This document shows positions 48,616 through 61,189 of a stretch of 64,000 bases of DNA, piece by piece. A program made the translations under genes and the position numbers. Source of the DNA: Chamaecrista fasciculata. Taxonomy: Eukaryota > Streptophyta > Magnoliopsida > Fabales > Fabaceae. Location of the stretch: NCBI GenBank assembly GCA_003254925.1, contig QANZ01005865.1:46567-110566 (forward strand). Reading direction: 5' to 3'. The notes under the pieces are model-generated. The model did not search any database. It saw nothing but the letters and a program-made list of their open reading frames with translations, and was not told where the DNA came from. Position 1 is the stretch's first letter; each line of letters starts with the position of its first letter.

Positions 48616-49153
48616 GGCTGAAAATGTGCCTTCGATAATTGATAAAAATAAAATTATTTCATGTAAAATGCATTCTGAAGGTCAGTGGACTAGTCTCATG
48701 TGTTTCGTCTGGAACGAGAGTTTTCCGAGTGGCGCCAGCATAAACCCTCGGCTAGGGTTTAAACGGAAAATGAAAGTTGAACAGAAACTTCTTGAGTCTT
48801 GACTCTTGCGTGGAGAGCAATTCTATTTCTAAAGCACCAAACGACAGCCGTTTCTTGCCCAACAATGCAATGCATGTAAAACGACTAGCCGACTTATATA
48901 CTGTGTTCTTTTGGGTTAAAGCCTTTTTTTTTGGAACGAGGGTTAAAGATTTTTTTTTTTTTTGGTCAGAGGTTAAAGATTTATAGGTGACTTTGATGAG
49001 ATGATGATATGCGATGATGGGCCGATAGTTTTGTTTTGTTTAATGGCCTCTATTGGGCTTTGTTCTTCCTTAATAAATATAGTTCCTTAAAAACTGTATT
49101 TCTTCCTTAATATTGGATATATATATATATATATATATATTTTTGCCAATCTT
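48616..49153. other. Upstream region of the AAA gene
   Basis: It contains the leader and promoter and ends in a (AT)n run (49117-49140). No gene is visible. Confidence 0.5.
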
Positions 49154-50632
49154 GGGCCCAGTTCGCTTGCGTTTTTTTCCTGATCAAATTATAATCATAA
49201 TTTTTTTATAATCAAACACACTTAATTACACTTATACCCCTATATATATACCTATAATTACCTATACTCTAATACAATCAATCACTCATCACAAGGGTAA
49301 AATGGTCAATTATCTCAATATGGGGCCAGTTTGTAAACATTCATTCTTGTGTTGGGCTAACTAGTTATTTTTCCCAAATAGTTTAGGATTGAAATTCATA
49401 TTTTGGCCATTGTTTTCCCCTCTCTCTCCATCTCTCGTCGTCCCTCCGTTCATGTTGAATGTCGTCGCCGCCACCTCCTCTTGGCTTCGCAACCACCGGA
49501 TTCGCTACGTCTTTCTCTTCCTCTTCTCCCCTCTCATCCTCTGCATCCTCTTCGCCGCCCTCCCTTTCCTTTGCTTCCTAGATCTCTGCATTCACCGCCG
49601 TCTCTAATAAAAACTCTTCTGCAGTTTCGGCGACGACGGGCGGCTCCGATTGTGCGAGGAGAGAGAGAGAGACGAGTCTAGAGAGGCAATGAGGATGAGA
49701 GAAAATGTTTACTGTCACTAGTTTTAAATATATAGATTTGAATTTGTAAGATTCATTTTCAATCATTATAAAAAAATTTCAGGAACAGAGAAGTCTTAAA
49801 ATTAATTAGTTTCATCATTAATTTATGTGCAGCCTGCGAGGACCGGTGAATTGAACAACGATGGTCGAGCTTCGACGGTGGATGAACTCGAACAACTGAC
49901 GACTATGAAGGACGACGAATGACGGATGAGATAGTGAAAATGGAAGAGGAAGAGAACAACGGTGACGGCAGAAGAACAAGAAGAGGAAGAGACGGTGGTT
50001 GGAGACGATAATGGCGACAAAGAGGTGGTGGCTGACAGAAAAAGGGAGCAGCAGCAATGACTCGAGAGAGACAAGAGAGAGGGGATGAATGAAAAGTTTT
50101 TGCTAAATTGAATAGTTTTTTCGGGTCCGGAGTGGTTTTTTCATTCTCGCTCATCTTGTGCGAAACGGTGGACCATTTTATTCGGTGGTCCATCGAATGT
50201 CGGGGCCTGATTCGAAAAAATGCTACACTTTAGTCCTTATTGGTCGACCATTTCATAGGCAAAATTAGTTCGGTGGACCAAACAAAATAATCACCTCTAA
50301 AGTTGCACATGCTTATAATCATATTTTCACGCTTTCCAAGGCAAACAGTGACATAATTTGATTTTTCTATAAGCAACAATCACATCTAAACACACTTTGA
50401 TTAATCAAATCACATCTTACTTTTTCCTACTTTTTCCAATTTTTTCTTCCATTTCTACCCCTATACAATTTATCAATTTCCTTACCCTTCTATCTACCAA
50501 CCACAATCATTACATACCCATTTCAATAATTTCACACCAAATAATCAATTTTCATCCAAACACCAATACACAAATAATCAACTTTGATTATAATCAGAGC
50601 AGATTTTATTATAAGCGCAAACGAACTAACCC
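49154..50632. mobile_element. Putative TIR element carrying gene-like fragments
   Basis: The ends read GGGCCCAGTTCGCTTGCG (left) and, inverted from the right, GGGTTAGTTCGTTTGCG, an imperfect terminal repeat continuing with 'ataatcaaa' motifs. The sequence CCTTAATATTGGATATAT occurs on both sides (49105-49122, 50631-50648), as if one site had been split. The interior has two unusually GC-rich, coding-like patches: 49430-49610 (plus; a frame with SSWLRNHRIRYVFLFLFSPL) and 49900-50190 (minus). These look like captured gene pieces. The class is uncertain: PIF/Harbinger- or Mutator-like are possible. Confidence 0.45.
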
Positions 50633-50943
50633 TTAATATTGGATATATGACCTCCGTGTATTTTGACAAAAAAAACATCCGTGTATTTTATATAATAATT
50701 TTTAAAAAAAAAAAAATAATAAGTCATAACTATACATCTACAGTAATTTAGTAAATTAAAAAGAAACATTTTGATGAGTTATTTCATTAAATAAATAGGT
50801 GCCTTACAACTTTTTTTTTTGGCCAAAACCTTACAACTTATTGGTTTAGGCACATTGATGTGTTTTTAATTTCCTTCATCATGATTGATGATGGGTAGTA
50901 TGAGTCAATAAGTCCAACAAGTTAGTATAATACAGTCTTGTAT

Positions 50944-51247
50944 NNNNNNNNNNNNNNNNNNNNNNNNNNNNNNNNNNNNNNNNNNNNNNNNNNNNNNNNN
51001 NNNNNNNNNNNNNNNNNNNNNNNNNNNNNNNNNNNNNNNNNNNNNNNNNNNNNNNNNNNNNNNNNNNNNNNNNNNNNNNNNNNNNNNNNNNNNNNNNNNN
51101 NNNNNNNNNNNNNNNNNNNNNNNNNNNNNNNNNNNNNNNNNNNNNNNNNNNNNNNNNNNNNNNNNNNNNNNNNNNNNNNNNNNNNNNNNNNNNNNNNNNN
51201 NNNNNNNNNNNNNNNNNNNNNNNNNNNNNNNNNNNNNNNNNNNNNNN
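50944..51247. other. Assembly gap (304 Ns)
   Basis: All bases are N. Any translated frame through it is meaningless. Confidence 1.
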
Positions 51248-51489
51248 TTTATAAAATCACTTACCTAAAAAAAACTTTATAATGGGCTAAATTATATAAT
51301 GTATAAAATTTTTAAAAAATCATGTATAAAATTTTATAAAAAATCATAATAAAATTTACATGTATAACCAAACCACACCCGCTCTCAAATTGATTGATAA
51401 ATATTGTTGTTCTCAATTCATATAAACGAACCCGCTCTCAATTTTTGGCAAGAGGAATTTTCCCGCCATTAAATTAATTATTCAGAATT

Positions 51490-52200
51490 TCAGGTTCAGC
51501 GCGACTCAATACTCAGATCCCTCTAGCAACAATGGTAGCAGCACGAAAGGATTCCATAGTCTGCTTTTCTCAGTGTATCTCTCTGTTTCTTTTTCTTCCT
51601 TGTACCGTTCACACGGTGTTCGCCTTTTTGATACTACATTTTATCTGTGGTTGAATGCAGGCGCATTAATTGTTGATTACAGATGCGCACATGGTTTTGT
51701 TCGTTCAGAATCTGGAATCATCAAGGTTAGTCATCCAATCTGCGAACAAATTGATTTTCTGTTTTCGTTATTTCTTAATTAATGCATAATTTGGCACAGT
51801 ACTTACGCCGAGCGTTAATGCTATTATTATTATTGTTATTTTTTCTGTCTGTTATTATTGCCATCTGTTGGTTCTGATCGCGACGATGATAGGAAAATTT
51901 GGTAGTCGGTTAGAGACATAGGTATTCATGATACGTATTATATACACACGCGCGTAGATGAATTTGGGAAGCTAATATCGACGCTTAGCATAGAAGAAAA
52001 TTTTGAAAAATGAAAATACATGAACGTTGATGAATCTTGTTTCACAACAAAGGGAGGAAAGGGAGGCAGGAGACTGAGGCTATCATATCAAGAGAGACCA
52101 CTGCTTAGGAAACTTAATAGATGAACTCTTCTATATTTACATAGCTTCTGGAAAAACTTCCACTTCTTTGGTAGTATAGCTATGCTGATGACTATTCAAG
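51490..52200. other. Downstream part of the RAD-like duplication unit A
   Basis: Around 51680-51740 a short AG..GT-flanked stretch ('gatgcgcacatggttttgttcgttcag..catcaag|gttagt') recurs in diverged form at about 55985-56040, downstream of the second RAD-like gene. It has no recognisable protein. It may be an exon of an unrecognised plus-strand transcript, or only part of the segmental duplication. Bases 51531-51780 have weak open frames of unknown meaning. Confidence 0.35.
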
Positions 52201-53102
52201 ACTATTAAACTCCGGATAACTAAGAGCCTGCCAACCAGAGAGAAAAGAGATTTTAGACATCAGAGAGTGTTTAATATGAAGTAGTGAAGTAGCAAATAGT
52301 TATACTAAAAAACTAGTCCAAACCCAAATGTAAGTAATAAATAATAATGGTCTAAACCTAAAGACAAAAAAATACTGAGATGTTTAGTACTAGTGAGTAC
52401 TGAGATTTCAGAAAGAAAAGTTTCAGTGTTCTCTATCTCAGCATCAAAGAGCAGTAGCTTCTTTTTTTTTTTCTTTTCCTTTTTCTTCCCCATTGATTCA
52501 AAGCACATGGAAGTTGTTAGAACTAGCAAACATAGGACCATTGAAAAGTTATCCGGTAAGCCGTAAGGGACAGGATAAGATGGGCATCGTGGTGGAGGCC
52601 AAAGAGTCATCAGTTTTTCATAATTAACATTTTGGCCTTGGCCCTTAGTACAGAAAGTGAGAAACCCAGTCCCATAATTAGAACTATCATTTGGCTGATT
52701 TGAGGGCTCTCTGTTTCCAATCCCCATATCATTCAATGGACCCCACGGCAAGTAGTACGTTAAAGTAAAGGGCAATTGTAGTGCAAGATCTAATTGATCG
52801 AGACAAACTACATAATATATAAGTGTGATCCTTCAGATATATAATTTTCAAAGCATTGCATTGGACAATTAAGATGAAAAAATATTTTGGAATGGGGAAT
52901 TAATTAAATAATGTCTTTTTTAGTTTGTTTCTTTTGGGTTGCTTAACTAGTTGTGGACCAAGATTTTAACATAGAGTGAAACAGTAGACATATTAAGATT
53001 GACTGTGTTAAGAGTCTGCGAAAGAGACTATTTGACTCCATTAGGAGAAAGATAAAGTGTTGCAATTATTACCTCTGGCCTGTGCTATTCGTCATCAATG
53101 CC
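52200..53102 (-). other. 3' UTR intron and last exon of RAD-like copy A
   Basis: The predicted intron runs from 53072 to 52228 and the non-coding last exon starts at 52227 (GGCAG|GCTCTTAG). The matching acceptor TGCTTGGCAG|GC at 56687 and a third at 61663 support a shared gene structure. The 52305-52775 minus-strand frame lies within this intron and is not considered a gene. Confidence 0.5.
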
Positions 53103-53330
53103 TTAGGTCTTTTTGCTATTTGTTCCGTACGGAGGGATTGGAACTTGACCTTTCTCAATGCGTTCAACATCTTCCTTGAGGATCTCATAGTGCCGTTTTA
53201 CCTCTTCTACAGATTTGCCCACCATTTTGGCTACATTCTGCCACCTGTCAGGGCTATCCTCATCATATAAGGCAAGGGCGTCCTCAAATAATTTGTTTTG
53301 AGCTGGTGTCCAAGAACTAGAAGAAGCCAT
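53103..53330 (-). CDS. RADIALIS-like SANT/MYB protein, copy A
   Basis: A 75-aa protein, nearly all of it one MYB/SANT repeat ([50 protein letters not shown]), residues about 5-60, with the two core Trp residues. It ends [16 protein letters not shown] chose the MASSSSW start (53330), which matches the family, not the in-frame ATG five codons upstream. The stop precedes a splice donor (GCCAGAG|GTAATA, 53073/53072). The probable acceptor is TTGGCAG at 52228, giving an intron in the 3' UTR. Family role: small nuclear competitors that bind MYB-interacting (DRIF-type) partners and block DIVARICATA-like MYBs, or small regulators in seed and flower development. Tandem partner: 57419-57640. Confidence 0.93.
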   Translation of the reverse strand: MASSSSWTPAQNKLFEDALALYDEDSPDRWQNVAKMVGKSVEEVKRHYEILKEDVERIEKGQVPIPPYGTNSKKT

Positions 53331-55900
53331 CTGACAATAAATCAAGGCAGAAAAGTATATGAAGAATGAAAGACTGAGACTGAGTAAAATTCCACAAGAG
53401 AAAAGAACTTTTTTTTTTCAGTCGAGAAATGGTATGGAAAGAGATGACTAAACTAGTTCCTTATAAGTGGGAAGACAAGAGTTGGTGGGGTTAAGCGTCC
53501 TGTTGGACAAAAATATGTTCCAAGAGATCAGAAAATAATTAAGGTGACTCGTCCACTTACGAACCACGAGATGAAGCGGGACAATGGACAGCAAGTGGAA
53601 GAGGAGACTCGAGATCAAAGGACAAGCCTAGCTGTAGATGTTTTAACTAAAAAATACTGTGATATCGTTGGCAAGTGGGATATTATCTTCTTTAGTTACT
53701 ACAGTAGACTAATGCCTCACTGTTGGATTCGACTCATAACACACGATTTTAATTAGTTTATCTTTAAAATTTTAAAATATCCGTTTTTAACAAGTATTTT
53801 TTTTTAAAAGAAGAACTGAATAATATATTTATAAGATTCAGTGATGAAATAGTTGCAGTGAGTTACTCACTGCAGGGATCCAGCCTCCATATTTTCATAT
53901 TCAGTGATTCTCATGGATATACAAGTAAAAGATGGATCAATGGTGGTTGTTTATACTGCAAAGTATATGTACGTTTGTTGTCATAGAGAAATAGAGGCAA
54001 CCAAGAATAGTGATGGGAACTCATCTTTTAGTGGATATGTACGAAAGGACCACATTCCATCATGGAGATATATCATGGGACCAATAAATATATCTTGTTG
54101 CTCTTTTTATCATGAAGGCATAAGTAGAAGTGCATTGTATCTGGGTTATGGTACCTTTTAAGACAATGCCATGAATATAAACCTGATTGCTCCCGGAGAA
54201 GTTATGAAAAAGATTGACGTGATTCAATCAATAATACATTATGATATGATTCAAGCAATAACTTGATCATCGCACCTAACCTACGATTCAAAGTTTTGTG
54301 GCATGCAATTATATTTATAGAGATATATATTAGAGACATGTAACCATGTAGGGTCTAGATATTCTTTTCTAGCTATTATCAGACCCAACAAATGTCCTGC
54401 TTTTGAAAGAAAGTATAGTTTTCGAGTTATGATATTAGAGAAAAATATAATGCTAAAAGTATTTACAACTTTCGAAATTGTAACTAGATCCCTAAAATTT
54501 AGATTCGATCAAACAGTTTTAGTTTTTCGTCTAATTCCTTTCCAATGATGTTTAGTTTATTTGTCACCTAGAATTATTACATTATAAAGTTCTTTTTACA
54601 GTTTTTCAAGTGATAATATATCGGTAACTATTAGAAGCCAAGAAATAAAGAAAGAAAAAGATATGCAGTTTTGGTAGGGTTCAAGAGACATACATACATT
54701 ATTGTCCATCCTGAAAAATGAAGAGTGCTTCGGACACAATATAGACGCCAAGATTGGAGAGCCAGAAGACTAAGCGGCGAGAGGGAGGCTAATGGGATAT
54801 CAGGATATGTGATGATCTTGTTTAGCGCTGTCTTCAATTTTTCTTGTAGGCGTTGCCCCTTTCTTTCTTCAGGCTCTGATTGTAAAGAGTGCACAGAGAA
54901 GATAAAAGAATCAAAGACTTCTATACTATTCAGTGTAGGTTCATTACATAGGGACTGATATTGTGATATATCTATATATATGCGCATGATAAGCACATGA
55001 GTGAAATAAAGCTAACAGTCTATAACTGAATAATGTGTACAAGCTATGCATTTTGATCACTTGATTTTGAAGATAAACGACTTGCATTACGAGATTTACA
55101 GTCATATTTTTTAGATACAAATATTAGTAAAAGACGGATCTCTAGTATATTTTATTTATTTTTTTAAAAAATGTTTCACTTAGAGGCTTTTTGCCTTTTT
55201 GCCGTTTTCGGAAGGTTTGTTTCTCATGCTTCTCTTGACGACCCGGATTTTCATTTTCCAGTCTCTGCTGTCTAGCATTTTCTTCAAAGGAAAATGAGAA
55301 GGGCTATGCGTAAAAAAGTCGGAGTATTGCAGCAAAGCACATCTCCCACAGTTGAGTATCTTTTATATGGTAATAGATTCCCATTTTTTTCATTTTTCTT
55401 TTCTGATTTCGGATGAAGTAAGAGAGAAATAGAGTGAAATATTAATTTGTTTTCACAATGGAGCCTACTGTATCACTGCCCAAAAGTGAACGACGAAAAG
55501 TAATTTGTCGAGCACATTATATAGTGCGCTGAGAGAAATCGGATGTTCAAACACTATCTTTTCATCATATGCTACAAATCAAGTCGTAGCAGTGCATATT
55601 TGGCCAAAAAAAAAAGTAGTCGTATCAGTGTATCACTACAAGTACAGGCAAAAGAAGAAAAAAAATTCGATCACAATCTTATTCGTTTCTACGATGACTA
55701 CCGATTCCCCATCTAATAATTTTGCTGCCTCCATTGTTTTATTCCCCCGTTCCAAATTCATATTTTTTGAAATTCATTATCTTTAGTTTTTTTTACGACG
55801 GCTTTTTCAATTATAGTAAGCTGCATTACATATGTGATATACTGATATTCCAATCCTCAAAAGTGTTTTCGTTTTGCAATAGAAGTGTCGTCGTTCTGAC
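53331..55900. other. RAD-like A promoter and intergenic DNA
   Basis: The sequence near 53565-53630 ('gcgggacaatggacagcaag..gaagagga') matches 57940-57990 upstream of RAD-like copy B, so the promoter was duplicated with the gene. The rest has no recognised gene. A minus-strand frame near 54760-54930 is unclear and was not called. Confidence 0.5.
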
Positions 55901-56639
55901 GGTGCTAGACTCTTTTGGATACTTCGAGTTGCTAGGAACTTTACTTCTCGAATCGCGCTGGAAGAACATCTACCTTTGGTTTCAGATGCGCCATTTGGTT
56001 TTGTCGTATGCTTCCTGAGAATCCAAAATCATTGAGGTTTGCCATTTAATCCGGCACTATCCTTTTCTTAATGCATAATCCAGGAACAGTAATCCTTTTT
56101 TTTTTGTTGAATAATTCTATATGAGAATTGAATCTTTGCCATCAGTTTTGTTCGGTCATTAACAATATTTATTTATTTTAATATTGTTGGTCATGATATC
56201 TGCTGAATTATTTAGATTTGTTTCCTCTTCTTTTCGTAAGTCGTAACTCATAAGCTTGCTTTGTCTGGTAATAATCTGTATGTGTTTATATATATATATA
56301 TATATATTTCAGAGGACGTATTTTGAGTTCATTCATAAAAGTCTCCCTTATGTTACGTCTTTGCGCTGTTTGTTCAAAGTTTAAGAATAATATGATGTTC
56401 AAAACCACGTTAGAATAGATGCATATTTGCATTTGATTGTGGATTAATAGGTAATTTTTCACTGACAAGACGGAGATGATAATACTGCTTTACAATTACA
56501 AGTGACAAGATTAATTTAACATCACATCATAGATTTGCCTTATTTTACAAAGAGAGGGAAATAGATTAGACACAGACGGCAATGACAACCATTGGTAGCT
56601 CCTATAGGGTTAGCTGCTGTTGACAGTATGTCATTATTA

Positions 56640-57418
56640 CGCATATGTCGATGAGTTTTCAAGTCTTGATTCTAGATCGTCAAGCGCCTGCCAAGCATAA
56701 AAAGAAAGGGTTTAAGTCAGAGGAAGAAGTTAATAATTCCCAAAAGGGTTTTATTAGTGTCAAAGCTCAAAAGCATTAAGACTTTAGACAGAACGTCGTG
56801 ATGCTCCCAAAAAGGTTCAAATATAATAATTGGAAAAGACATGGTCTAGACTAAAAGTGGTACATATTTAATGGTTATTGAGGACTGCAAGGACGGAATA
56901 AGCCATACCGATAGATTTTCTTCTATAGAATCCTCATTGAGATTATAGAAAGAATGCTTAGTGCTTCCCATCTCACCATCACATGGAAGCTGTTTGGAAC
57001 TAGCAAGGTTAGCACCATTGATAAGTTATCCGAAAAGGAATAGGATAACTATCATGGACCATGGACAAGGTCAAAGGGTCGCTTTTCCATTATATGTGAA
57101 CGACAGAGAAGTTTGGTGAACAGAATATTGGGTTATTGGCAAAGAGATCCCAGGACCACATAGAAGCTTACTTTTGAGGGCTGTCAATTTACATTTTCCC
57201 ATATGATTCCAAGTAACTCGGGTCAAAAAGTATTTTAGAGTGCTTAAAACTAGCTGTGCAATACTTATTGACACCTACTATGGAAAACTTACACAGATAA
57301 CTGACAGTACATCATTTTTATAAATGCATTATCCTGAACAATGAATATACTAAAGACTATTTACCCAGTTGTTGGGAAAAAAAGTGGTGTAATACCTGTG
57401 CTGTTCGTTACCAATGCC
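56640..57418 (-). other. 3' UTR intron and last exon of RAD-like copy B
   Basis: The intron is predicted from 57395 to 56688. The last exon begins at 56687 after TATGCTTGGCAG. It is non-coding because the frame closes in exon 1. Confidence 0.5.
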
Positions 57419-57640
57419 TTAGGTGTTGTTACGGTTTGTCCTGTAATGGGGAAATGGGACTTGACCATGTTCAATGCGCTCAACATCTTCTTTGAGGATC
57501 TCATAGTGCCTTTTAACCTCCTCTACAGATTTTCCAACCACTCTGGCAACATTCTGCCACCTGTCAGGGGTTTCCCTATCATACAAAGCCAGGGCTTGTT
57601 CAAATAATTTGTTTTGCCTTTGTGTCCAAGATGATGCCAT
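57419..57640 (-). CDS. RADIALIS-like SANT/MYB protein, copy B
   Basis: A 73-aa protein, [20 protein letters not shown].., with the same single SANT/MYB repeat as copy A and the identical core [20 protein letters not shown]. Differences cluster in the first helix and in the tail ([15 protein letters not shown]). As in A, the stop precedes a splice donor (AACAGCACAG|GTATTA, 57396/57395), with the acceptor at 56688, giving a 3' UTR intron. Both copies are open and keep the core Trp residues, so both are probably functional. Same strand and about 4.3 kb from copy A; a tandem duplicate. The function is as given for the family at 53103-53330. Confidence 0.93.
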   Translation of the reverse strand: MASSWTQRQNKLFEQALALYDRETPDRWQNVARVVGKSVEEVKRHYEILKEDVERIEHGQVPFPHYRTNRNNT

Positions 57641-60600
57641 TTGAAGCTAAAACTCTAAGAGAAACTTTGAGCTGTGGGAATGTTAACAAGCTTCCAAGGA
57701 TGGAAGGAGAAAATTTGTTAGAAAAGTGAAATAGTGTTTGGATTGAAGTCAGAAGAGGAATGGGTGGTTACTTAAGTCACGGAAGATGACTCTAAGTCAA
57801 GGGATGGTATGGGAAACAATGGACTGGGCTAGCTCTTTATAAGTTGGAGAAAAGTGTTGGTGGGGCTACGTCAGTTGGTCGAATATATCTTCCATAAGCG
57901 CCAAAGATATTGTGATCCAGTGCTTTCTGAACCACAAGGCAAAGCAGGACAATGGACAGCAAGTTGAAGATGAGAATCAGGATCAAACTCATGCCTTTTT
58001 TTGTTTTAAACAAATATACTTCTTCGTTATGTCACTGCAAGTTGGACTATCCTTTCTTTTTGGTGAGTATTTGGTGGATTAAGGTGTCAACGTGTCATGT
58101 GAAACAGCCAGACACAATTGAATACCTTGAATCCTGCCAATGGAATTCCAACAGTAACTGTTGGCTCCATTTGTATTTGTAGAAACTTTTGAATCCTTAC
58201 AGTGGCATCAATGAATTCTTTCAGAACAACCTCTTCCTATTATTAAGTACGAACTTAGGACGGATTAAAGTAGTTAGCATAACCTATTAGGCTATTATTA
58301 AGTACCAATTTTTCACCCATACGTCATAGATGTTTTGTACAAGGGGATGATATCTCATTTCCATGAGTCTTGCACTCTTGCTTCAATGGTGATTCGATGT
58401 TATTACTTGGGAAGGAGTTTCGGCATACAATTTTCTTTGTCAGTGAATCTCATATTAATAAAAGAGCAATGAATCTTCAAGTTATATTTAGAATGTAACC
58501 AGCCTTTGAGAAGTATTTTATCCTTATAGTTAGGGACATATTGTATCTATAACTTCCATTATTGTTTACTTTTCTTTTCCCCCTTGAACTTATATTATTG
58601 TCCTATTGCTGTCTCAAGCAGAGTAATATCTCATCTTGAATCTTGACAAAACCAGACTGATTTATGTTTCTTGTATCATGTCCTGTTTGATAAAGAAACA
58701 AGATATGGATCCATCTGTGGATAATAATTTTCCATCGCAAATACATTAAGCCAGTGAACTGGAACATACCTTTTTTTTTCTAAATTTTGTAGACTTACTC
58801 ATATTTCACATGCAAATCCTTAACAGAGTTTTAGGAACTAGTTCAGCAGACACGGTCAACTAGTGGGTTGCAGGATTAATGGTTATGGGCTGCAGTTCTA
58901 ACTATAGTAGTTCAGCATGTGTACACTAGTTTGTATCATTTCAGAGCTTCATTCTACCTTTAAGATTCTGCCTGTAGGATGATATTGTAGTAATTTGATG
59001 TGGTTGATGAAAAATAGAAAAGCAGGGTTAATCTGTGTACACATTATAACAGTCATTCAGTGTCATTTTGCTGTTTGTGGGAAAAAAAAAACCATTGCGG
59101 AATTTGTGATATTGTATGTATTTAGTGTTTGCATCGCAGGTACCCGAGATATTGACTCATTTTCACTTGCAATATATTTTTTTTGGGGGATTCAATTTTC
59201 ACTGAGTGATGCTGTTTCTTCTTTATAATATACTTATGTTTATTCCATGTCCTGACTGGTATTCATTACCTAAAAAGTAGATTTATCAATCATGACTATT
59301 TATAGCATAATCTGTTATTTAACTTTGAAGCCAACAATAATGGTAATGGAAAATCATCTTTTTAAGCTTTAATTGATGTGTACTGCTGCACCACTTTAAA
59401 TGTTGCTACATCGGGCATTGACCAATGAATTCATTGTGTTTTGGCTCTTGATATATGAAGACATTTATTCTGAGTATATACTTTGCCTCTGATTCTTCCA
59501 CTAGCTATTTTCTAACAAAGATACGGATGGAATTTTTACCCAAAAAAAAAAGAAGATACGGATGGAATTTCTGAGAGAAATAAATAGCTAATAATTATAG
59601 TTTGATTATGTCATTATGATATCTATTACGAGAAAAGCACTCCAAACGATACGATGTGCAAAATTTTTTTAACAAGTAAAATGGTAGATGAGCCTTAAAT
59701 TCATTATGTATTCATTTGGCTCACGGATGAGTTTTGCAAGATTTCAACCTATTATTTACTGTGGTAGTGTTGCTTTATAGATTAGATATATAAGTATATG
59801 CTGTACCCTGAAATTATTTCCTAGAATTTATTCCAAAGATAAAATCGAACTTCCTGCTTGAAAGATAATATCGGTGGACGTGGAAGCTCTTTTTCCTCCC
59901 AAGTAACTTGGTTGCGGGGCTGTCCTTTTGTGACTTGAAAGGAGAAATTCTCCTGAGTGCCCATGAATTTTTTGCCAGAGGAATTAACTATTAGCATGTT
60001 GGCCACTAACTTCCTGAGAAATCAGTAGGTAGATGCTGTCCTTAACCCTTGCAATATAATTCCTGTGGCTAAATTTATTTGAATCGTCACAAAGCAGGAT
60101 ATGGGCTAGTTACACGTCAGTCCAAATCATGCAGGCAAAAACTTGGTAAATAGGTATTGACTGCCGCCTCTGGTTGAAATAATTCCAAGTGATCCAATAG
60201 ATTCTGTAAATTGTAAACTGTTTTGAGAACTTTGATGTCTTTACTGTGTCTATATTTATGCTTTTCCATTTAGAGAGTTTATACTTATTCTCAGTTGCAC
60301 TTAGATTAAATATATTGAATAAGCTACTATGGTGTGTTTAATATGATTTGCGCCCTTTTTTTATCCCCTAAATATACGATCTTAATACAAATTCAAAATT
60401 TCTTTTAACACTGTTTCCACTAAACCAGTTATTATTATTAAGTTTCTTCAGCTTTTTTTTCTCATGAGTTTTTTCCCCCTTCAACTTATTTTCAAATTTG
60501 TCAAAAACAAGTAAAAATACATTGGTCTTGAGAAGGTAATTTCAGAAACTCAACCAGTTTAGGAAACAAATAAATAAACTCTGCCTTGTTTGGATTAGAT

Positions 60601-61189
60601 CATCGGTTTATAAGTAATTTTTTTAGCACTGTTTCCACTTTGATCAGTTCATATTTTATTAAATATGTTTTTGTGTTTAGGATAAAGGATGTTTGTGTTT
60701 GTCAACCCTGGATCTTCAGATTGGTTTAGAAAAATGAAAATTGGTGCTGTCAACATTATCAGAGGTAAACTTAATCAGGCATAAATGGTTTACTTTTTTC
60801 TTTTTAGCTTCATAATTGCATGCTGGAGGTGTTTGAATAAAAACAATTCATTGAAGGCCACACAAAGGGTAGCTTTTGTGTAGAATATTTAATCAATGCT
60901 CAGTCAGTATTCTAGGCTCTGCAACACCTCCAGCTCTTTATGGGAATAAGATTTGCTGAAGTAAAATTATGTGAAGTATGAGTTATGAATGATAAAGATT
61001 TTTCTCTTTTTTACTTTCGTTCACATTTAACATACTTTAGTTAAAATGTACTTCAGCTGACTCATTTCCCGCTCTTCACTTATTGTCACACCAACACTGA
61101 TTCACGTACGTATGGAAATTACTGTGGCAACTATTCATATAATTGTCTTTCGATGTGGATGTCCAGAAATGATTAGGTTATCAATTCAA
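57641..61189. other. RAD-like B promoter and intergenic DNA
   Basis: The first ~350 bp share patches with the promoter of copy A ('gacaatggacagcaag'). The remainder is AT-rich with no gene or element recognised. Confidence 0.5.

Noticed and set aside
50938..51282. Open frame of 114 codons
   Set aside because: It consists almost entirely of Ns in the assembly gap.
52305..52775. 156-aa minus-strand frame
   Set aside because: It lies in the predicted 3' UTR intron of RAD-like copy A, has a poly-Lys tract and resembles no family.
54631..54996. 121-aa minus-strand frame with a charged stretch (EPEERKGQRLQEKLKT)
   Set aside because: There is no recognised family, no splice support and poor ends. 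It could be a gene relic, but there is not enough to call it.
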